A stretch of DNA of 13,414 nt. Source: Saprospiraceae bacterium (lineage in GTDB: Bacteria > Bacteroidota > Bacteroidia > Chitinophagales > Saprospiraceae). The position numbers and the translations under genes were made by a program. Of the stretch, positions 1-6,407 are shown piece after piece (position 1 is the stretch's first letter; each line of letters begins with the position of its first letter). The stretch is from positions 1 through 13,414 of the forward strand of contig JAHDEQ010000125.1 of assembly GCA_020628755.1 (NCBI GenBank), in the 5' to 3' direction. Under the pieces are notes generated by a model. It worked only from the letters and a program-made list of their open reading frames with translations. It did not search any database and had not been told where the DNA came from.

Positions 1-1430
1 TTTTTGATATAGTCTGTACAATATTCGCCATAAATGGATTCATAACAAATAGCAGGAGCAACTGCTCCATAATCCGATGTAAAGACGCTGCGTTCTGCTT
101 GCCCACCATTGCCTTCGATTGTACCACCCAATTGGTCAACAACGGACTTAAATGGAAACAGCAATTCGTGATAAGGAAAACTCTCTGCTCCAGGAACAAA
201 AATGGATTTTTTGTACAAAGGAATTTCGTCCGTATTATTGATTTGAATGGCGGCATTATAGGCTTCCAAAAATATCGTATCTCGTCCTCTAATAAATTCA
301 CGAATGGTAGAACGCTTAGGATTACTTGGAAAACGTTGATAAGCCGAAATACCCGTCACTAAATTTAATTTAGGATAGTCTTTAACTAAAGTTTTTAAAC
401 GCTTTATAGGAGTGTTTTTTAAAAAGTCATTGGTTTCTATTCGTCTAAATGAGGTCTCTGGAAAGAGCAAATATTGAGTAGAACTATCAATTTTTTCTTT
501 AGAAAGTTTTAGAAATTGGTTGAGTTGTTCTCGTTCGGGGATGGTAAATTTTTCGTAATGTGGCTCATAATTGGGTTGAATAATTACGACTTGTGTCGGA
601 ACTCCTTTTTCTTGATAGGTAAAATACCAAACGACAGATACAGCTACAGGAAGGATGACAAGTGCCAGCCAACGCACCAATTGGGTGCGTGGCATCCGCT
701 TTGATTCGAGGTAACTGCTGACCAAAACGAGTCCCAAGACATTGGCCAATAATATCCACAAAGAACCGCCAAAAACGCCTGTATATTCATACCATTGTAC
801 CCAAGAAGGGTATTGAGCAAAAGCATTTCCGAGGGTCAACCAAGTCCAAGACAATTCCCACCATTGATGCAATTTTTCAAAACTTATCCAGTACGCAATA
901 AAGCTCAGATAAGCTAATTTATCATTTAAAACTTGCCTTGTTTTATGAAAAAGCAAGAAGGTAATAGACATCAAAAGCGAATTGACCAATACCGCAAAAA
1001 TCCCAGCCGCCAAAGAAGTATTGACAACCCAATAAGTGCTCAAAATATTCCACAACACAAAAGTATGATAACCGTATTTGAATAAAGTGCGAGTACTTTT
1101 AGTTTGTATTTCAGCTTTCAATTCTCGCTCTAACAAGAGCAAAGGAATAAAGGCCACAAACAACAAAGGCGTAAACGGCATACACGGAAAACCCAGCCAC
1201 AATAGCAAGCCCGAAAGCGTCGCTAAACCCAACCATCGCAAATTATTGGGCGAAGAACTGTACTTGTTTTCTCGCAAACCGACCTTTAAAAGCCAAGCTG
1301 CCAACAACAAAACCAAGGACCAATAACTCCACAATCCTTTGGCTTGATAAAGGTTAAACATCCAATAGCTTGTCCCTAAAGTAATGAGGGCAAGAACGAT
1401 AAGAAGGGGCGTTTTGATATTTTTATTCAA
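1..1430 (-). CDS. lnt: Apolipoprotein N-acyltransferase, C-terminus cut by window edge
   Basis: This inner-membrane enzyme adds the third acyl chain to the N-terminal cysteine of lipoproteins, using phospholipid as donor. About 476 codons are visible; the 3' end lies beyond base 1. Reading leftward, the N-terminal third is a run of hydrophobic segments, including the family-typical GFPCMPFTPLLFVAFIPLL and a WTWLTLGNAFAQYPSW stretch. A nitrilase-like domain follows, with all three catalytic residues in place: Glu325 (LLFPETSF), Lys408 (LYKKSIFVPGAE) and Cys462 (APAICYES). The only start that keeps the first membrane segment is TTG at 1430, 7 nt after the vapC stop; an in-frame TAA lies just upstream. 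The next ATG (1361) would remove that segment. The gene is probably co-transcribed with vapC. The identity is very secure from motifs; the start is less so. Confidence 0.93.
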   Translation of the reverse strand, partial: MNKNIKTPLLIVLALITLGTSYWMFNLYQAKGLWSYWSLVLLLAAWLLKVGLRENKYSSSPNNLRWLGLATLSGLLLWLGFPCMPFTPLLFVAFIPLLLLERELKAEIQTKSTRTLFKYGYHTFVLWNILSTYWVVNTSLAAGIFAVLVNSLLMSITFLLFHKTRQVLNDKLAYLSFIAYWISFEKLHQWWELSWTWLTLGNAFAQYPSWVQWYEYTGVFGGSLWILLANVLGLVLVSSYLESKRMPRTQLVRWLALVILPVAVSVVWYFTYQEKGVPTQVVIIQPNYEPHYEKFTIPEREQLNQFLKLSKEKIDSSTQYLLFPETSFRRIETNDFLKNTPIKRLKTLVKDYPKLNLVTGISAYQRFPSNPKRSTIREFIRGRDTIFLEAYNAAIQINNTDEIPLYKKSIFVPGAESFPYHELLFPFKSVVDQLGGTIEGNGGQAERSVFTSDYGAVAPAICYESIYGEYCTDYIK

Positions 1431-1437
1431 AGTATGT

Positions 1438-1824
1438 TTATAGTTTGAGGAGTTTTAAGTTTTCAATATGCTCGAAGTGTTTATCTCTTGTGGCAAGTGG
1501 AAAGTTATTGACTTTACTAATTGCAGCTATCCAAATATCGTTTTCAGGAATTGGCGTTCCATTATCTTTTAATTGTTGACGAATAGATGCGTATTCTTCT
1601 GCAACTAAGAGATTAGAATTTAAAACCTTACACGTTTTAATGAAACGCATGATTTTTTTGAAATTTTGCTTACTTTTTTTAGAATTAGATGCGCCAAATA
1701 GGAGTTCTCCACAAACAATTATTGGTAGGTAAAATACTTCGTATTTTTCAAGGTTTAAAGGTACATCTGAATCAGCATTTAGTAGTGCAATAGCAATATT
1801 GGTATCTAGGACTATTCTTTTCAT
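1438..1824 (-). CDS. vapC: VapC-type PIN-domain ribonuclease toxin
   Basis: This is a small PIN-domain protein of 128 residues from the chosen ATG. PIN toxins are Mg2+-dependent RNases that cut tRNA or rRNA and are held inactive by their cognate antitoxin. The acidic active-site set is complete: Asp7 in the opening IVLDTNI strand, Glu40 in CGELLFGA, Asp96 in ENDIWIAA and Asp114 in TRDKHF. The start at 1824 is preferred because it gives the classical MKRIVLDTN opening and overlaps the antitoxin stop as TAATG, implying translational coupling. An in-frame ATG at 1833 would add three residues. The gene is AT-rich compared with metG upstream and lnt downstream, which suggests acquisition as a module. 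The target RNA cannot be told from sequence. Confidence 0.9.
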   Translation of the reverse strand: MKRIVLDTNIAIALLNADSDVPLNLEKYEVFYLPIIVCGELLFGASNSKKSKQNFKKIMRFIKTCKVLNSNLLVAEEYASIRQQLKDNGTPIPENDIWIAAISKVNNFPLATRDKHFEHIENLKLLKL

Positions 1825-2054
1825 TATTCCCAATCACCTTCTATATTATTAAATTCATCATTGACGATATTTTGAATTTCAGAAGCTTCAGAAGCAGAAA
1901 TAGAAGCTATAGACTTCCAAACTTCAGCTTTATTGGATTCATTAGAAGTAGTATAGTTTTTTTTTAGAATTTGAATGAATTCAAATATCTGATTTAAGAG
2001 ATTAGGATTTTTAATCTCTTGTAAGTCAAGTAATAATTTTTCTTTAATTGTCAT
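1824..2054 (-). CDS. Antitoxin of the VapC pair, DUF2281-like
   Basis: This 76-residue protein is encoded immediately upstream of the PIN toxin and overlaps its start codon. The N-terminal half (KEKLLLDLQEI... to about residue 33) is predicted helical and resembles the short helical antitoxins labelled DUF2281 in Bacteroidota and cyanobacteria. The acidic tail (NDEFNNIEGDWE) is the kind of segment that wraps around the basic groove of a PIN toxin. I see no ribbon-helix-helix or AbrB pattern, so its DNA-binding mode is unclear. It lies 36 nt after the metG stop, behind a small AT-rich hairpin that could be a terminator or an autoregulatory operator. The antitoxin role is inferred from position, size and tail. 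Confidence 0.8.
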   Translation of the reverse strand: MTIKEKLLLDLQEIKNPNLLNQIFEFIQILKKNYTTSNESNKAEVWKSIASISASEASEIQNIVNDEFNNIEGDWE

Positions 2055-2060
2055 AATTTA

Positions 2061-2089
2061 AAAAATCTTTATTGTAAGATAAGATTTTT
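2061..2089 (-). terminator. AT-rich inverted repeat between metG and the antitoxin gene
   Basis: AAAAATCTT (2061-2069) and AAGATTTTT (2081-2089) form a 9-bp perfect stem with an 11-nt loop. Read on the minus strand it ends in a run of six T, so it could act as a weak intrinsic terminator for metG. With only one G-C pair it is weak. It also sits directly in front of the antitoxin start, where toxin-antitoxin operators usually lie, so an operator role is an equal alternative. Confidence 0.4.
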
Positions 2090-2090
2090 A

Positions 2091-4211
2091 TTACTTCACC
2101 ACAAATCCATTTCCGAAGACTTGTTTTGGACTAATCAAACATAATTCGCCTTTGGTGTTTTCGGCAGTCAAAATCATGCCTTGTGATTCCACGCCACGCA
2201 ATTTTCGAGGAGCAAGATTGACCAACAAAACGACCTCTTGTCCGACCAAATCCTCAGGTTTATAATGCTTGGCAATTCCCGAAACGATGGTTCGTTTTTC
2301 AAAACCGACATCAACGGTCAATTTGAGCAATTTATCTGTTTTTTTTACTTTTTCGGCCTCTACAATTGTTCCTGTACGAATATCCAATTTTACAAAGTCA
2401 TCATAAGTGGTGGTGTCTTTTACAGGCTCATGCGGAGGCACTTCAGCATCTAAAATCGCTTGTAAATCAGCTTTTTGCTTCTCAATTAATTCCAAACGAG
2501 AATGGTCTTTTCTGTCGTGAATTTTTGCAAACAATAAAGTTGGATCGCCAATTTTATGACCCGCAGGAATTAAAGATTTTTGTGCTTTAAATAAATCCAA
2601 AAGACTCGCTAAATTGCCGCTATTTACCTTCGGTAAATTGAGCAAAGCTCTTATTTTATCCGAAGAAAAAGGGATGAAAGGTTCACACAAAACACTCAAA
2701 AATCCTACGATTTGAATACAATTATGCAAGCAGTTTTTAACGGCTTGGCATTCGGGGTCTTCCTTCCAAATTTTCCAAGGAGAAACATCTTGCAAATACG
2801 TATTTCCAACCGAAGACAACTCCATCAATTTCTGAATCGCATTACGGAAATTATACTTTTCAATTTCTTGACAAAGCTCTGTTATAATAGTGTGAACAGA
2901 TGCCAATTCGCTTGCAGCGCTTTCGTTATTTATGGCTTCAGGAACGATGCCTTCATAATATTTATTGGTCAAAACCACCACACGATTAATGAAATTACCA
3001 ATATTAGCAACTAATTCATTATCATGAAATTCTACAAATTCATCCCATTTAAAATCAGCATCCTTACTTTCGGGCATATTGCGAATAAGCGCATAACGCA
3101 AAGCATCTTCCTTATTTGGAAAGTCCTTAAATTCCTCTAAATATTGGTGCATTTCGATACCCCAACCTTTGGATTTAGAGAATTTTCGGCCTTCGAAATT
3201 CAAGAACTGATTAGCTGGAACATTGGTGGGCAGCACATAGTCGCCATGTGCTTTGAGCATCGCAGGGAAAACAATACAGTGAAAAACAATATTGTCTTTT
3301 CCAATAAAATGAATTAGTTCTGCATCCTCACTTTTCCAATAATCTTCCCAATTTTTATTATTGTCAATTGCCCATTGTTTGGTCGCTGAAATATAACCAA
3401 TTGGCGCATCAAACCAAACATATAAAACCTTTCCATCCGCACCTTTCGCAGGAACGGGAATTCCCCAATCCAAGTCACGAGTGATAGCACGTGGACGCAA
3501 GTCGCTTAACCAAGAAAGACATTGACCTAGTACGTGATTTTTCCAAGCCTTTGGGTTGTGGTGTTCCTTTCCTTCGACTTGTCCGTTTTCAATCCATTCT
3601 TGTAACCAAGCGGCGTGTTTATCTAATTTGAAATACCAGTGTGTGGTTTCTTTTAGAATGGGTGTTTTGCCACTAAGGGTAGATTTTGGATTGATGAGTT
3701 CGGTAGGAGAGAGGTCAGAACCACAATTTTCGCATTGGTCACCGTAGGCTTCGGTGTGGGCACATTTCGGGCAAGTGCCCGTAATGTAGCGATCTGCCAA
3801 AAACTGATTATATTCTTCATCATAATATTGCTCATTGGTTTTTTCTTCAAACTCTCCACCTTTTGCATCTAAATGCTTGAAAAAATCTTGAGCCGTTTCA
3901 TGATGCAAGTCAGCACTCGTTCGATGATAAATATCAAAAGAAATACCCAATCGTTCAAAAGAACCTTTATTGAGTTCGTGGTATTTGTCAATAATTGCTC
4001 TAGGAGAAATCCCCTCTTTTTTGGCTCTGATTGTGATGGCCGCACCATGCTCGTCAGAACCGCAAACCCAAACTACATCCTTGCCCAACAAGCGCAAATA
4101 ACGGACAAAAATATCGGCGGGCAAATAAGCACCAGCCAAGTGTCCCAAGTGCAAAGCACCATTGGCATAAGGAAGCGCAGAAGTAACAGTATATCGTTTA
4201 GTTGTATTCAT
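2091..4211 (-). CDS. metG: Methionine--tRNA ligase
   Basis: This class Ia aminoacyl-tRNA synthetase charges tRNA-Met in the cytoplasm. The 706-residue length is typical of MetG with an appended C-terminal tRNA-binding domain. The HIGH signature appears as HLGH (residues 21-24) after ALPYANGAL. A zinc knuckle of the CxxC...CxxC type uses Cys147, Cys150, Cys160 and Cys163. The KMSKS loop is KFSKS (343-347), a common variant. An anticodon-binding helical domain follows. From about residue 603 there is an EMAP/Trbp111-like OB-fold (FVKLDIRTGTIVEAEKV ... GVESQGMIL). The ATG start gives MNTTKRYTVTSALPYANG, so nothing is missing in front of the Rossmann fold. A Bacteroidota promoter lies about 20 nt upstream. 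No sign of damage is visible. Confidence 0.98.
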   Translation of the reverse strand: MNTTKRYTVTSALPYANGALHLGHLAGAYLPADIFVRYLRLLGKDVVWVCGSDEHGAAITIRAKKEGISPRAIIDKYHELNKGSFERLGISFDIYHRTSADLHHETAQDFFKHLDAKGGEFEEKTNEQYYDEEYNQFLADRYITGTCPKCAHTEAYGDQCENCGSDLSPTELINPKSTLSGKTPILKETTHWYFKLDKHAAWLQEWIENGQVEGKEHHNPKAWKNHVLGQCLSWLSDLRPRAITRDLDWGIPVPAKGADGKVLYVWFDAPIGYISATKQWAIDNNKNWEDYWKSEDAELIHFIGKDNIVFHCIVFPAMLKAHGDYVLPTNVPANQFLNFEGRKFSKSKGWGIEMHQYLEEFKDFPNKEDALRYALIRNMPESKDADFKWDEFVEFHDNELVANIGNFINRVVVLTNKYYEGIVPEAINNESAASELASVHTIITELCQEIEKYNFRNAIQKLMELSSVGNTYLQDVSPWKIWKEDPECQAVKNCLHNCIQIVGFLSVLCEPFIPFSSDKIRALLNLPKVNSGNLASLLDLFKAQKSLIPAGHKIGDPTLLFAKIHDRKDHSRLELIEKQKADLQAILDAEVPPHEPVKDTTTYDDFVKLDIRTGTIVEAEKVKKTDKLLKLTVDVGFEKRTIVSGIAKHYKPEDLVGQEVVLLVNLAPRKLRGVESQGMILTAENTKGELCLISPKQVFGNGFVVK

Positions 4212-4229
4212 TTTATTTTTAATTTGGTG

Positions 4230-4257
4230 CGAAGATAATGAATAGAGTTAATTCCAA
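4230..4257 (-). promoter_or_regulatory. Probable metG promoter
   Basis: On the minus strand, TTG (4257-4255) is followed after 17 nt by TATCTTCG (4237-4230), one mismatch from the Bacteroidota -7 consensus TAnnTTTG. It would start transcription a few bases later, leaving a leader of about 10-15 nt before the metG ATG. Confidence 0.55.
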
Positions 4258-4283
4258 CATATTTTGAAAATATTTAGTTTCCT

Positions 4284-4349
4284 TTAACCGCAGAGTTAGT
4301 GGAGAAACACAGAGAAACTTTGTGCTACTTTGTGTAACTTGGTGGTTAA
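4284..4349. repeat. Nested imperfect inverted repeat, interspersed-repeat type
   Basis: This is a 66-nt stem-loop between metG and the GNAT gene. The outer arms are TTAACC (4284-4289) and GGTTAA (4344-4349). Middle arms are AGTTA (4294-4298) and TAACT (4335-4339). The inner hairpin is CACAGAG (4308-4314) with CTTTGTG (4318-4324) around a 3-nt loop. The vocabulary (ACACAGAGAAAC, TTTGTGTAACTTGGTGGTTAA split over the arms) resembles short non-coding repeats scattered between genes in many bacterial genomes. Copy number elsewhere in this genome cannot be seen here. Confidence 0.5.
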
Positions 4350-4364
4350 TTTAAGGACTTATTT

Positions 4365-4835
4365 ATGCAAAGAAATATCCAAATAATCAACTACGCAACT
4401 CGCTACCGTTCCGATTTTAAATCCATCAATCAACAATGGATTGAGCAATATTTTAAGATGGAAGAATCCGACTACAAATCGCTCGACCATCCCGAAGATT
4501 ATGTTTTAGCCAATGGTGGAGCTATCTTAATGGCGGTTGATGGCGAAAAAGCAGTTGGTACAGTTGCGCTTATCAAAATGGATGGAAAACCCTATGATTT
4601 TGAGTTGGCAAAAATGGGCGTTCTTCCTGAATATCACGGACTAGGCATTGGCTTTCGCTTAGGCGAAGCCATCATCGAAAAAGCCAAAACCATTGGTGCT
4701 CGAAATTTGTATTTAGAGAGCAATACCGTTTTAGCTCCTGCGATTCATTTGTATCGAAAACTAGGTTTTGTGGAGGTAAAAGATGTTTATAGTCCTTATA
4801 CTCGTTGTGATATTCAGATGGAGTTGTGGTTTTAA
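4365..4835 (+). CDS. GNAT-family N-acetyltransferase
   Basis: This 156-residue protein has a single GNAT fold that transfers acetyl from acetyl-CoA to an amine; the substrate is unknown. The acetyl-CoA pyrophosphate loop is in motif A, starting at the beta4 strand LAKMGVLPEY and continuing HGLGIGFRLG (residues 91-100), matching Q/RxxGxG/A with His in the first position. Motif B is NLYLESNTVLAPAIHLY, ending at Tyr130, the usual general-acid position, followed by RKLGF. The N-terminal part (NQQWIEQYFKMEESD ... PEDYVLANGGAI) fits the small single-domain GNATs that act on free metabolites more than the ribosomal-protein acetylases. The gene stands alone on the plus strand, and its TAA directly touches the stop codon of the convergent methyltransferase gene. 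Confidence 0.9.
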   Translation: MQRNIQIINYATRYRSDFKSINQQWIEQYFKMEESDYKSLDHPEDYVLANGGAILMAVDGEKAVGTVALIKMDGKPYDFELAKMGVLPEYHGLGIGFRLGEAIIEKAKTIGARNLYLESNTVLAPAIHLYRKLGFVEVKDVYSPYTRCDIQMELWF

Positions 4836-5627
4836 CTACTTCCGCCAAACCATACTCCACACATACGGAAATTGTACCTCAATTGGCATTCGATATTTTC
4901 CTTCCTTTTCGCCTTTGGTATCATTAAATAAATCGTAGGGCGAATAATCATACTCTTCAAAATCAATCAATTGCATTCCTAATTTGAGAAGTGGTTGCAT
5001 GACTTCATGTATAGAGTAATTCCAAAAATATTCTTTTGATGAAATATCGGCATCTTTATCCGCATACGTCCCTTGAACGATTTCTTCAAAAGGGGTTTCG
5101 CTATGAAAATAATTATAAGCTGCTTTTGGATTTTCCCAATCAAACATATTCATAGTCGGATGAAATTCAGTTAGATACATTCGTCCATTAGTTTTGAGGT
5201 AGGAGTGGGCAATCCTTGCCCACTCAGTAAAGTCAGGCAGCCAGGGCAAGAAACCATAAGAAGCAAAAACAATATCAAATTTGCCCTCTACATGTTGTTC
5301 CGTATCATAAACATTGCATTCTACAAAAGTGGCATCCAAACCTAATTGCTCATTTAACTGATGAGCAGTTTTGATGGCTTCGCCAGAAAAATCAACTCCA
5401 GTAACCTTTGCGCCCAATCGAGCAAGCGAAAGACTGTCTTGTCCAAAATGACATTGCAAATGCAAAATACTTTTTCCTTTCACATCCTCCATTTTATCCA
5501 TAACTATGGAGTCAATCGAATTTTTACCAGCCAAAAAAGCCTCCATATCATACATTTTAGAGGTCAAATGTGCAGGTGTTTTTTGATTCCAGAGGGCTTT
5601 GTTGGTCTCGAAGTATTCTTTTTTCAT
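4836..5627 (-). CDS. Class I SAM-dependent methyltransferase
   Basis: This 263-residue protein has a seven-strand Rossmann methyltransferase fold. The SAM-binding motif I is the variant LHLQCHFGQDSLSLA (residues 55-69), where Gly62 stands for the usual glycine-rich turn. Acidic Asp79 (VTGVDFSGEAI) ends strand beta2 and should bind the ribose. A later VYDT...FDIVFASYGFLPWLPD segment corresponds to motifs II and III. This LQCHFGQD subgroup is widespread in Bacteroidota and Firmicutes as a generic small-molecule methyltransferase; no substrate can be assigned. The C-terminal half is rich in aromatics (FWNYSIHEV, YDYSPYDLF), probably the substrate lid. It converges on the GNAT gene with zero spacing, so terminators of either gene must lie within the other. 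Confidence 0.9.
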   Translation of the reverse strand: MKKEYFETNKALWNQKTPAHLTSKMYDMEAFLAGKNSIDSIVMDKMEDVKGKSILHLQCHFGQDSLSLARLGAKVTGVDFSGEAIKTAHQLNEQLGLDATFVECNVYDTEQHVEGKFDIVFASYGFLPWLPDFTEWARIAHSYLKTNGRMYLTEFHPTMNMFDWENPKAAYNYFHSETPFEEIVQGTYADKDADISSKEYFWNYSIHEVMQPLLKLGMQLIDFEEYDYSPYDLFNDTKGEKEGKYRMPIEVQFPYVWSMVWRK

Positions 5628-5709
5628 TGATTTTGATATTTTGAAAAATTATTATTTCTTTACAAAAATGGCAACTAATTTATACTTAAAATAGTTTCAT
5701 TTAGGGTTA

Positions 5710-5770
5710 GTTAATTAGCTTAAAAGAGATTTAATAGTAGAGACTAATTAACCATTTTACTAATCAACCA
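5710..5770. promoter_or_regulatory. Cluster of CTAATyAAC motifs upstream of the DUF3467 gene
   Basis: GTTAATTAG (5710-5718) is an exact inverted copy of CTAATTAAC (5744-5752). A direct repeat, ACTAATTAACCA (5743-5754) and ACTAATCAACCA (5759-5770), has one mismatch and a 16-bp period. Three related sites in 61 bp, the last ending 12 bases before the ATG at 5783, suggest regulator binding or an mRNA stem-loop over the start. No good TAnnTTTG box is visible nearby. Confidence 0.4.
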
Positions 5771-5782
5771 ATACACTAAAAA

Positions 5783-6106
5783 ATGGCAGAAAATAAAAAT
5801 AAACCACAACAAAATCAGGTAAATATTGAGCTTCCCGAAGAAATAGCAGAGGGAATTTACTCTAATTTGGCAATTATCTCTCATTCACATTCCGAGTTTG
5901 TAGTAGATTTTATACGAATGATGCCCAATGTACCCAAGGCAAAAGTCAAATCTCGTGTCTTGCTCACGCCCGTTCATGCCAAGCGTTTGTTGCGTGCTTT
6001 GGCCGACAATGTAAAGAAATATGAAGCTCAAAATGGTGCGATAAAAGAACCCGATCAAAACCCATTTCCTAACATGAATTTTAACACGCCAACTGCTCAG
6101 GCGTAA
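5783..6106 (+). CDS. DUF3467 family protein
   Basis: This 107-residue soluble protein carries a DUF3467 domain over roughly residues 13-85: a short strand (QVNIELPEEIAEGIYSNL), then IISHSHSEFVVDFIRMMP, a basic turn with KAKVKSRVLLTP, and a helix HAKRLLRALADNVKKYEAQ. The family is small, conserved in many bacteria and some archaea, and has no established function. In Bacteroidota it often lies near RNA polymerase genes, but those are not in this window. The N-terminal 12 residues (MAENKNKPQQNQ) and the tail after residue 88 are low-complexity. A strong intrinsic terminator follows 34 bases after the stop, so this looks like a single-gene transcript. Confidence 0.88.
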   Translation: MAENKNKPQQNQVNIELPEEIAEGIYSNLAIISHSHSEFVVDFIRMMPNVPKAKVKSRVLLTPVHAKRLLRALADNVKKYEAQNGAIKEPDQNPFPNMNFNTPTAQA

Positions 6107-6139
6107 AATTCAGAATTACAATAATTTATAAATTATAAA

Positions 6140-6178
6140 AGTTGTTAACACGTTTTTGTGTTGACAACTGGTTTTTTT
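6140..6178 (+). terminator. Intrinsic terminator of the DUF3467 gene
   Basis: AGTTGTTAACAC (6140-6151) pairs with GTGTTGACAACT (6158-6169) as a 12-bp stem with one T-G wobble and a 6-nt loop, followed by GG and seven T (6172-6178). The A-run in front also allows termination from the other side. Confidence 0.85.
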
Positions 6179-6282
6179 GTGTAAAAACTCTTAACTTTGT
6201 ACTAACAATTAGCCTTTTACATAAAAAAGTAAATTCCTGCATTTCACAATTCAATTACAAATTGAGTTGGCTTCCCCTCATT

Positions 6283-6310
6283 ATATGAGTATTTATTAAA
6301 ATACTTATAT
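6283..6310. promoter_or_regulatory. 28-bp palindrome, candidate operator of the giant surface protein gene
   Basis: ATATGAGTATTT (6283-6294) and AAATACTTATAT (6299-6310) are reverse complements at 11 of 12 positions, the exception being a G-T, with a 4-nt spacer. The right arm covers the place where a -33 element should be for the TACTTTTG box at 6328-6335. A dimeric transcription factor site that blocks or assists the promoter is the simplest reading. Regulator unknown. Confidence 0.5.
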
Positions 6311-6335
6311 TCCTTTAAAAAATTCTGTACTTTTG
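6305..6335 (+). promoter_or_regulatory. Probable promoter of the giant surface protein gene
   Basis: TACTTTTG (6328-6335) matches the Bacteroidota -7 consensus TAnnTTTG. A TTA (6305-6307), one mismatch from TTG, lies 20 nt upstream. The start would be near 6342, giving a leader of about 65 nt. A second exact box, TAACTTTG (6192-6199), lies just after the DUF3467 terminator but has no TTG at proper spacing. The rest of the 295-bp gap 6107-6401 holds the terminator and the palindrome, with no ORF. Confidence 0.55.
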
Positions 6336-6407
6336 TATTACCATTTCTCTTAATAAAATAAGAAGGGATTTGGAGAACAGTTTAAATACATCTACTAGTA
6401 AGTGCCC

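Noticed and set aside
99..362. Plus-strand ORF of 87 codons near the left edge
   Set aside because: It is antisense to the lnt reading frame, whose catalytic motifs continue through the same bases; the predicted peptide has no family character.
565..826. Two overlapping minus-strand ORFs of 60-64 codons
   Set aside because: They lie in other frames inside lnt and show no domain; the lnt frame is open throughout.
1078..1326. Plus-strand ORF of 82 codons
   Set aside because: It is antisense to the membrane-segment region of lnt, is Lys/Asn/Ser-rich, and looks like a shadow frame.
3873..4238. Plus-strand ORF of 121 codons opposite the metG N-terminus
   Set aside because: It is fully antisense to the HIGH-motif region of metG; its length is explained by the codon bias of the real gene.
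5628..5700. CATTTTTG on the minus strand as a promoter for the methyltransferase gene
   Set aside because: It has one mismatch in the -7 box and no TTG at proper spacing; not strong enough to list.
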